This document shows, piece by piece, positions 1-5,177 of a stretch of 7,557 nucleotides of DNA. Positions within the stretch are counted from its first letter, which is position 1; each line of letters opens with the position of its first letter. Source of the DNA: JBMNKL01 sp050261495 (GTDB lineage Bacteria; Bacillota; Clostridia; Acetivibrionales; DTU013). Below the pieces are notes generated by a model. That model made no database searches. It was not told the origin of the DNA and saw only the letters and a program-made list of their open reading frames with translations. The position numbers were made by a program, and so were the translations under genes. The DNA lies in assembly GCA_050261495.1 (NCBI GenBank), contig JBLNDI010000047.1:1-7557 (forward strand). The letters are read 5' to 3'.

Positions 1-528
1 CTCCTGCTTGACAGGGCGTCATTCCGCCAGTTGGCGTCGGATATCGGGGGTATTGACAGCCCTTATCTAAAGGAAACTGCGGAGATTATTATTGATACAA
101 CCAATATAAAGATGTACATGCGGGCAATGCTTTTGGGCAAACCCGCGGCTTTTATACGGAAATTGCTGCTTTCCGGCGGATCAATCCCCGAAGATGCATA
201 CCTGGAATACGGCGGGGAATCCGTTGATGCTTTTGTGGATGCATTTATAGATAAATTCAGGGGAAGCAGGTACTGCGAAGCTGTACGGAAGGGTTGGGAA
301 AGCTGCAAGGCCGATAAAAGCAGCTCGATGCTTGAAAAGCTCATGGACGATCTGCTCATGGACCACATCCGGAAAGCAAGGATGGTTACGATAGGCGTGG
401 AGCCGGTTATGGCTTACCTGTTTGCAAAGGAAACCGAAATCAAAAATGTCAGGATCATTATGACGGGCAGGATAAACGGGCTGCCGACGGAAATGATCCG
501 GGAAAGGCTGCGCAAGGGATATGTATAA
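1..528 (+). CDS. ntpC: V/A-type ATPase subunit C (AC39/NtpC family), 5' partial
   Basis: This is the C-terminal 175 residues of subunit C, the funnel-shaped collar protein that joins the D-F rotor shaft to the membrane c-ring of V/A-type ATPases. The frame is open from base 1, so the gene starts before the window. Full-length family members are about 330 residues, so roughly half is present. The most diagnostic part is the C-terminal signature, with EPVMAYLFAKE followed by EIKNVRIIMTGRINGLP and a terminal RERLRKGYV; the preceding sequence is largely helical, as in AC39 proteins. The TTG at 31 and later ATGs are internal and are not proposed starts. The stop at 526-528 overlaps the start of the next gene by 8 nt, indicating translational coupling within the operon. 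The family assignment is firm from the signature and the order C-F-A-B-D. The missing N-terminus cannot be assessed. Confidence 0.95.
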   Translation, partial: LLLDRASFRQLASDIGGIDSPYLKETAEIIIDTTNIKMYMRAMLLGKPAAFIRKLLLSGGSIPEDAYLEYGGESVDAFVDAFIDKFRGSRYCEAVRKGWESCKADKSSSMLEKLMDDLLMDHIRKARMVTIGVEPVMAYLFAKETEIKNVRIIMTGRINGLPTEMIRERLRKGYV

Positions 529-841
529 AATAGGTGTTATCGGTGAAAAAGATGCGGTTCTAGGCTTTAAAGCGCTCGGGTTCTCTGTTTTCCCGGTTGA
601 AAACAAGGAACAGGCCGCACGTGTGCTATCCGAGCTGGCTGCCGACCGGTATGCCGTGATTTACGTCACCGAGCGGACAGCCGCCTGCATTGAAAATGAA
701 ATCAATCAGTACCGGGACAAGCGTTTTCCGGCCGTGATCCCCATTCCCGGAATCCAGGGGAATGCAGGAATGGGTATGCTTGGCGTGAAAAAATGTGTCG
801 AAAAGGCGGTCGGAGCCGATATCCTTTTCCGGGAAGAATAA
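521..841 (+). CDS. ntpG: V/A-type ATPase subunit F (NtpG/AtpF family)
   Basis: This is a 106-residue soluble protein matching subunit F, the small Rossmann-like protein that binds the side of subunit D and forms the rotating central shaft. The features are typical: an N-terminal beta strand MYKIGVIGEKDAVLGFKALG, a middle segment with YAVIYVTE (second core strand) and a later strand with FPAVIPIPG followed by a glycine-rich turn before the C-terminal helix. Length is normal for the family (about 100-110). The ATG at 521 overlaps the 3' end of ntpC by 8 nt, with an AAGGG stretch just upstream serving as a modest ribosome binding site. Position between C and A matches the E. hirae-type order, where the equivalent is called NtpG; other nomenclatures call it AtpF or NtpF. 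In vivo it modulates rotor coupling. Confidence rests on both sequence and context, since the family is poorly conserved. Confidence 0.93.
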   Translation: MYKIGVIGEKDAVLGFKALGFSVFPVENKEQAARVLSELAADRYAVIYVTERTAACIENEINQYRDKRFPAVIPIPGIQGNAGMGMLGVKKCVEKAVGADILFREE

Positions 842-848
842 ATACATT

Positions 849-890
849 GCCTTGGGGCTTGCCAGGCTAGCTCTTGGGCTTTTTTAAGGC
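849..890 (+). promoter_or_regulatory. possible RNA structure in the F-A intergenic gap
   Basis: The 72-nt gap between subunits F and A is the only sizeable gap in this part of the operon. GCCT plus GG (849-855, with T853 bulged) can pair with CCAGGC (862-867) around a 6-nt loop. Alternatively GCCTT (849-853) can pair with AAGGC (886-890). A T-run occupies 880-885. Near-identical direct repeats CTTGGGGCTT (851-860) and CTTGGGCTTT (873-882) also occur. The hairpin is 12 nt away from the T-run, so this is not a classical intrinsic terminator. Partial attenuation, an mRNA processing site or no function are all possible. Confidence 0.25.
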
Positions 891-901
891 AAACTGAAAG
901 T

Positions 902-906
902 GAGGG
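902..906 (+). promoter_or_regulatory. ribosome binding site of ntpA deciding a TTG start
   Basis: GAGGG at 902-906 lies 7 nt before TTG at 914-916, which opens the frame conserved in all A subunits. An ATG at 910-912 sits closer to the motif but is in another frame and stops after about 20 codons, so it cannot be the start of subunit A. Confidence 0.75.
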
Positions 907-913
907 ATAATGT

Positions 914-2683
914 TTGAGCCAGGGAAGAATAAGCAAGGTGTCCGGACCTTTGGTCATAGCCGAAGGAATGCATGACGCCAACATGTTTGACGTGGTGCGT
1001 GTCAGCGAGCAGCAACTCATTGGTGAAATACTGGAAATACATGGCGACAGGGCGTCCATACAGGTATACGAGGAAACGTCCGGCTTAGGCCCGGGCAGTC
1101 CGGTGGTATCCACGGGAGAGCCGCTCAGTGTGGAATTGGGCCCGGGATTGCTGGAAAATATATTCGACGGGATCCAGCGCCCGCTGGAAACCATGAGAAA
1201 ATCCATAGGCAGCAATATAACCCGCGGGGTAAGCATTCCCGCGCTTGACAGGGAAAAGAAATGGCATTTCAGACCGGTTGTTGCTGCGGGCAGCAAGGTG
1301 ACCGCCGGCGATATCATAGGAACGGTCCAGGAAAACAGCATTTTTGAACATCGAATCATGGCGCCGGTGGGAATTGAAGGTGAAATCGAATCGATATACG
1401 AAGGGGAATTCACTGTCGAGGAAACCGTGGCGGTAGTCAAAACGGCCGACGGAACGACAATAAACATTACGATGATGCAGAAATGGCCGGTGCGCAAGGC
1501 AAGGCCGTACAAGGAGAAACTGCCGCCGGACGAGCCTATGGTTACCGGCCAGAGAATAATAGATACGCTGTTTCCCATAGCAAAGGGAGGCGTCGCCGCT
1601 ATTCCGGGTCCGTTCGGAAGCGGCAAGACGGTCGTCCAGCACCAGCTGGCAAAATGGTCCGACGCCGACCTTGTTGTATATATCGGGTGCGGCGAGCGTG
1701 GGAATGAAATGACGGACGTTTTGATGGAATTCCCGGAATTGAAGGACCCGAAATCCGGAGAGCCTCTTTTGAAGCGAACGGTCATGATTGCAAATACTTC
1801 CGACATGCCTGTTGCCGCGCGTGAGGCTTCCATTTACACAGGAATAACCATTGCGGAATATTTCAGGGATATGGGTTACTCGGTCACGCTTCTTGCCGAC
1901 TCTACCTCGCGTTGGGCGGAAGCGCTGCGTGAAATGTCGGGAAGGCTCGAAGAAATGCCCGGTGAAGAAGGTTATCCCGCGTATCTTTCATCGCGTATCG
2001 CCCAATTTTACGAACGCGCCGGGAAGGTCGTCGCTATTGGTTCGGAAGGGCGCACGGGATCATTAACCGCAATCGGCGCCGTTTCACCTCCGGGCGGCGA
2101 CTTTTCAGAGCCGGTTACACAGGCGACGCTTCGAATAGTCAAGGTGTTCTGGGGACTTGATTCCAACTTGGCATACCGGAGACATTTCCCCGCTATCAAC
2201 TGGCTGACCAGTTATTCGCTCTATTCGGACAGGATGAGCGGTTGGTACGCCAAAAATATATCGAAGGATTACAACGATTACCGCGCAGAAATGATGAAGA
2301 TACTGCAGGAAGAGGCCGAGCTTGAAGAGATTGTGCGGCTTGTCGGCATCGACGCCCTGTCCTCCAGGGATAGGGTCACGCTTGAAACTGCGCGTTCCAT
2401 CCGCGAAGATTACCTGCACCAGGACGCGTTCCACGAGGTGGATACTTATACGCCGTTTGTAAAGCAATACAGGATGCTGAAATTGATACTTACCTACTAC
2501 CATATGTCGCAGGACGCGATAAAAAAGGGAGTGGACTTGAAAGAGCTTTTCAGCCTCCCTGTCAGGGAAAAAATCGGGCGTGCCAAGTATGTGCCGGCGG
2601 ACCGGATAGACAAAGAATACAGCGCTATTGAAAAGGAATTGGCCGAGCAGATGGATGCGCTGCTTGCAAGGGAGGTTGAATGA
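914..2683 (+). CDS. ntpA: V/A-type ATPase catalytic subunit A
   Basis: This 589-residue catalytic subunit hydrolyses or synthesises ATP; three copies alternate with three B subunits in the soluble head. The N-terminal beta-barrel begins at residue 4 (GRISKVSGPLVIAEGM), followed by QVYEETSGLGPG and LGPGLLENIFDGIQRPL. The A-subunit-specific non-homologous insert follows at about residues 110-190. The P-loop GPFGSGKT spans residues 232-239 (Lys238), the GERGNE motif 260-265 supplies the catalytic Glu261 and Arg262, and LLADSTSRW contains Asp329 (Walker B). These numbers coincide with those I recall for E. hirae NtpA, and length is normal. The helical C-terminal domain covers about residues 440-589. 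The start is TTG, chosen for the GAGGG site and the conserved N-terminus. The stop is 1 nt before ntpB. No defect is visible. Proton versus sodium specificity is not encoded here. Confidence 0.98.
   Translation: MSQGRISKVSGPLVIAEGMHDANMFDVVRVSEQQLIGEILEIHGDRASIQVYEETSGLGPGSPVVSTGEPLSVELGPGLLENIFDGIQRPLETMRKSIGSNITRGVSIPALDREKKWHFRPVVAAGSKVTAGDIIGTVQENSIFEHRIMAPVGIEGEIESIYEGEFTVEETVAVVKTADGTTINITMMQKWPVRKARPYKEKLPPDEPMVTGQRIIDTLFPIAKGGVAAIPGPFGSGKTVVQHQLAKWSDADLVVYIGCGERGNEMTDVLMEFPELKDPKSGEPLLKRTVMIANTSDMPVAAREASIYTGITIAEYFRDMGYSVTLLADSTSRWAEALREMSGRLEEMPGEEGYPAYLSSRIAQFYERAGKVVAIGSEGRTGSLTAIGAVSPPGGDFSEPVTQATLRIVKVFWGLDSNLAYRRHFPAINWLTSYSLYSDRMSGWYAKNISKDYNDYRAEMMKILQEEAELEEIVRLVGIDALSSRDRVTLETARSIREDYLHQDAFHEVDTYTPFVKQYRMLKLILTYYHMSQDAIKKGVDLKELFSLPVREKIGRAKYVPADRIDKEYSAIEKELAEQMDALLAREVE
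2671..2675 (+). promoter_or_regulatory. ribosome binding site of ntpB, fixing its start
   Basis: GGAGG, inside the last codons of ntpA, lies 9 nt before ATG 2685. It supports this start over the in-frame ATG at 2628, which would add 19 residues overlapping ntpA that do not resemble the B-subunit N-terminus. Confidence 0.85.
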
Positions 2684-2684
2684 C

Positions 2685-4061
2685 ATGCTGAAGGAATACC
2701 GTTCCATAGCCGAAGTTGCCGGGCCCTTGATGCTGGTCCGGAATGTTGAAGGCGTGACATATAACGAACTCGGGGAAATTGAACTGTATAATGGCGAAAT
2801 CCGCCGCTGCAAGGTGCTGGAAGTCGACGGTTCAAACGCGCTGGTCCAGTTGTTTGAAAACGCTGTCGGCATAAATTTATCAAACAGCAAAGTGCGCTTC
2901 CTGGGAAGAGGGCTGGAACTCCCCGTATCCATTGACATGCTGGGGCGCGTGTTTGACGGGCTGGGCAGGCCTATTGACGGCGGACCGGATATAATTCCCG
3001 ATGCAAGGCTCGACATAAACGGCGTGCCTATAAATCCCTCGGCGCGCGACTACCCGTCGGAGTTCATACAAACAGGCATTTCCGCAATCGACGGGCTGAA
3101 TACGCTGGTGCGCGGGCAGAAGTTGCCTATTTTCTCGGGAGCGGGCCTACCGCACGCCCAGTTGGCAGCACAGATAGCCCGCCAGGCAAAAGTTCTGGGA
3201 ACAGAGAGCAAGTTTGCGGTTGTGTTTGGTGCCGTAGGTATAACCTTTGAAGAAGCCGATTATTTCATCAGCGACTTCAAAAGAACGGGCGCCATCGACA
3301 GAGCGGTTCTTTTCATGAACCTGGCAAATGACCCGGCGGTAGAACGTATAGCTACCCCGCGAATGGCGCTGACCGCTGCGGAATATCTTGCTTTTGAGAA
3401 AGACATGCATGTGCTCGTTATCATAACCGATATAACCAATTACGCCGAAGCCCTCCGCGAGGTTTCCGCCGCGAGGAAGGAAGTCCCGGGCAGGCGCGGG
3501 TATCCCGGCTACCTGTACACCGACCTGGCGACAATGTATGAGCGCGCCGGCCGCAAAAAAGGTTTTGCCGGAAGTATAACGCTGATACCCATACTTACGA
3601 TGCCTGAGGACGACAAGACGCATCCAATACCCGACCTCACGGGATACATTACGGAGGGGCAGATCATCCTGAGCCGTGAGCTCCACAAAAAAGGCGTCAC
3701 GCCTCCCATAGACGTGCTGCCGTCCTTGTCGCGCTTGAAGGATAAAGGTATAGGCGTCGGGAAAACGCGCGAGGACCATGCGAATACGATGAACCAGTTG
3801 TTTGCCGCCTATGCCAGGGGTAAGGAAGCTAAGGAACTGGCCGTCATCCTGGGCGAAGCGGCTCTTACCGATATAGACAAGCTTTATGCGAAGTTTGCCG
3901 ACGAATTCGAAGCCCAATATGTTTCGCAGGGCTTTGAGAAAGACAGGTCGATAGAGGAGACACTGGACCTGGGCTGGAAGCTGCTCTCCATACTTCCTGT
4001 CGGCGAGCTTAAGCGTATCAAGCAGGAGTATATAGACAAGTACCTGCCTAAAGAGGCCTGA
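2685..4061 (+). CDS. ntpB: V/A-type ATPase non-catalytic subunit B
   Basis: This 458-residue B subunit alternates with A in the head and contributes to the catalytic interfaces. The N-terminus (MLKEYRSIAEVAGPLMLV) matches the family, and length equals the E. hirae homologue as I recall it. In place of a P-loop there is SGAGLPH at residues 151-157; this loss is normal in B subunits, so B is regulatory or structural rather than catalytic. PSLSRL at residues 346-351 contains Arg350, the arginine finger that reaches into the A-subunit active site. Other family landmarks are the stretches around MLGRVFDGLGRPIDGGP, ITDITNYAEALREVSAARKEVPGRRGYPGY and LTGYITEGQI. The gene starts 1 nt after the ntpA stop, which implies coupled translation and matched stoichiometry. 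The codon usage and GC content are like those of ntpA. No anomalies are visible. Confidence 0.98.
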   Translation: MLKEYRSIAEVAGPLMLVRNVEGVTYNELGEIELYNGEIRRCKVLEVDGSNALVQLFENAVGINLSNSKVRFLGRGLELPVSIDMLGRVFDGLGRPIDGGPDIIPDARLDINGVPINPSARDYPSEFIQTGISAIDGLNTLVRGQKLPIFSGAGLPHAQLAAQIARQAKVLGTESKFAVVFGAVGITFEEADYFISDFKRTGAIDRAVLFMNLANDPAVERIATPRMALTAAEYLAFEKDMHVLVIITDITNYAEALREVSAARKEVPGRRGYPGYLYTDLATMYERAGRKKGFAGSITLIPILTMPEDDKTHPIPDLTGYITEGQIILSRELHKKGVTPPIDVLPSLSRLKDKGIGVGKTREDHANTMNQLFAAYARGKEAKELAVILGEAALTDIDKLYAKFADEFEAQYVSQGFEKDRSIEETLDLGWKLLSILPVGELKRIKQEYIDKYLPKEA

Positions 4062-4077
4062 GGGAAGGTGACACAGG

Positions 4078-4734
4078 ATGGCCCGAATGAACGTCAGCCC
4101 TACCAGGATGGTTCTCACAAGCCTGAAAAGAAGGCTGAGGACGGCGAGGAGAGGGCACAAGCTTTTAAAAGACAAGCGCGATGAATTGATGAAAAGGTTC
4201 CTGGAGATAGTGCGGGAAAACAAGAGGCTGCGCGAGGAAGTCGAAAAGAAGATGGCGGAGGTCCATTCCAGTTTTGTCATGGCAAGAGCAGAGATGAGCG
4301 CGGAGATTCTTGAGGAAGCGCTGATGTATCCCAAGCGGAAGATAGAACTGGAAGCGTCCAGCCGCAACATAATGAGCGTGGACGTGCCCGTGCTGGAATT
4401 TAAAGTCGAGACGGGCAGCGAAGAGGATATTTTCCCTTACGGCTTCGCAAACACATCCGGGGAACTGGACAGGGCGATCACCGCGCTGTCGGAGCTGGCG
4501 CCAACCCTTCTGAAGCTTGCCGAGCTTGAAAAATCTGCGCAGCTTTTGGCAGACGAGATTGAAAAAACGCGCCGCCGCGTAAACGCGCTGGAATACGTCC
4601 TGATACCGAACCTCGAGGAAACGATAAAGTACATCGTAATGAAGCTCGACGAGAACGAACGCGGCAACCTAACCAGGCTGATGAAGGTCAAGGACATGGT
4701 ACTCGAGCAGGCGCATGGGTATAGGAATAAGTAG
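4078..4734 (+). CDS. ntpD: V/A-type ATPase subunit D (central rotor shaft)
   Basis: This 218-residue subunit D is the long antiparallel coiled-coil shaft that rotates inside the A3B3 head and contacts subunits F and C. The family signature is near the N-terminus: NVSPTRM, then LKRRLRTARRGHKLLKDKRDEL. Residues about 10-75 form the N-terminal coiled-coil arm, about 76-135 the less helical central section that binds F, and about 135-212 the C-terminal arm, including RRRVNALEYVLIPNLEETI, another strong family match. The start at 4078 is supported by AAGGTG at 4065-4070 (7-nt spacing); the ATG at 4087 is possible but would leave 16 nt of spacing. The gap to ntpB is 16 nt. A terminator follows the stop within about 50 nt, so D is probably the last gene of the operon, unlike E. 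hirae where additional genes follow. Confidence 0.97.
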   Translation: MARMNVSPTRMVLTSLKRRLRTARRGHKLLKDKRDELMKRFLEIVRENKRLREEVEKKMAEVHSSFVMARAEMSAEILEEALMYPKRKIELEASSRNIMSVDVPVLEFKVETGSEEDIFPYGFANTSGELDRAITALSELAPTLLKLAELEKSAQLLADEIEKTRRRVNALEYVLIPNLEETIKYIVMKLDENERGNLTRLMKVKDMVLEQAHGYRNK

Positions 4735-4752
4735 GGTGAAGTAATAAGAAAT

Positions 4753-4839
4753 GCAATAAAGTAAGCAATGCGAAGTAGTATGAAACGCGGCAGGGAGGTA
4801 TGTAAAGCCTCTGTCTCTGTACCGCGTTTATTTTATTGC
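4753..4839 (+). terminator. intrinsic terminator of the ATPase operon (long nested dyad)
   Basis: A perfect 8-bp inverted repeat, AAACGCGG (4783-4790) and CCGCGTTT (4822-4829), is followed by the T-rich run TTTATTTTATT. Inside it GAGG (4795-4798) can pair with CCTC (4808-4811), and CAG (4791-4793) with CTG (4817-4819). A second arm pair lies outside: GCAATAAAGTAA (4753-4764) with TTATTTTATTGC (4828-4839), 11 of 12 Watson-Crick plus one G-U. The outer right arm shares bases with the T-tract. It lies 19-49 nt after the ntpD stop. The outer A/T pairing could also let the element act on transcripts arriving from the right. Confidence 0.8.
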
Positions 4840-5165
4840 GTTATGAGCTTCGACAATCAATAGAGAAAGCAGATGCAAGAGATTCTAAATATCCGCGACA
4901 GGCATATTGAAAATATTTGTTTTCTCGCATATAATGGAAATTGATAATTTGTATTCTGTCAAGTGACTATAGTGAAGCACTTAAACGTGGAAACATGTAG
5001 TTGAAAAATGGAAAATATTCTTACGCAGAGTTACGAGTATTATGAGAGTTGCGTTGGATAAAAGGTGAATTTAGCTTGGGTTTGACATGGACGATATCGA
5101 AGGATGCGAAAAACCGTAAGATGCTCAAGTAATAATGAAAACAGTAAATTGAAATTATTTATTTT
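4840..5165. other. AT-rich intergenic spacer with no convincing gene
   Basis: This stretch of more than 300 nt contains one good promoter (4907-4935) and otherwise no supported gene. Tiny frames exist, such as ATG 5008 to TAA 5061 (17 codons, MENILTQSYEYYESCVG) and ATG 5087 to a stop after 10 codons, but neither has a good ribosome binding site. A frame running from 4935 to 5132 has only two in-frame stops (4998 and 5043) and could be a decayed coding remnant; I do not recognise it. No tRNA, CRISPR-like repeat or clear riboswitch was seen. The composition resembles the downstream hsdR rather than the ATPase genes. Confidence 0.6.
4907..4935 (+). promoter_or_regulatory. sigma-A/sigma-70-type promoter, likely for hsdR
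   Basis: TTGAAA (4907-4912, one mismatch to TTGACA) and a perfect TATAAT (4930-4935) are separated by exactly 17 nt. Transcription would begin near 4942 and run toward hsdR, giving an untranslated leader of about 235 nt. It lies downstream of the ATPase terminator, so hsdR is probably an independent transcription unit. The spacing and -10 match make this a strong prediction, although AT-rich DNA yields chance matches. Confidence 0.7.
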
Positions 5166-5169
5166 GTGT

Positions 5170-5177
5170 GGGAGGAA
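5170..5177 (+). promoter_or_regulatory. hsdR ribosome binding site with unusually short spacing
   Basis: GGGAGG (5170-5175) is a strong Shine-Dalgarno match but leaves only 2 nt before ATG 5178. An in-frame GTG at 5166 lies before the motif and has no site of its own. Family similarity begins at the ATG product (MDKRSLTEQEIRTRFITPAI), so the ATG is preferred; initiation may be inefficient. Confidence 0.5.

Noticed and set aside
706..1833. Long open frame on the minus strand across ntpG and ntpA (375 codons)
   Set aside because: It lies antisense to a certain, highly conserved gene, its product is low-complexity Ser/Pro/Thr-rich, and it has no recognisable family motif.
2628..2684. Upstream in-frame ATG extending subunit B by 19 residues
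   Set aside because: The extension lies inside ntpA, does not resemble B-subunit N-termini, and the GGAGG site points to ATG 2685.
3132..3158. Missing P-loop in subunit B (SGAGLPH)
   Set aside because: This is the normal state of non-catalytic B subunits in V/A-type ATPases, not a mutation.
3147..4370. Long open frame on the minus strand across ntpB and ntpD (407 codons)
   Set aside because: It is a mirror of the codon bias of the real genes on the plus strand; no domain is recognisable and it overlaps two certain genes.
4738..4782. Loose repeats of GTAA, ATGC and GAAGTA before the terminator
   Set aside because: Spacing and sequence are irregular (20 and 17 nt) and the units are too short to call a repeat array or CRISPR.
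5081..5110. TTGACA at 5083-5088 as a second hsdR promoter
   Set aside because: The -35 match is perfect, but no acceptable -10 hexamer lies 16-18 nt downstream.
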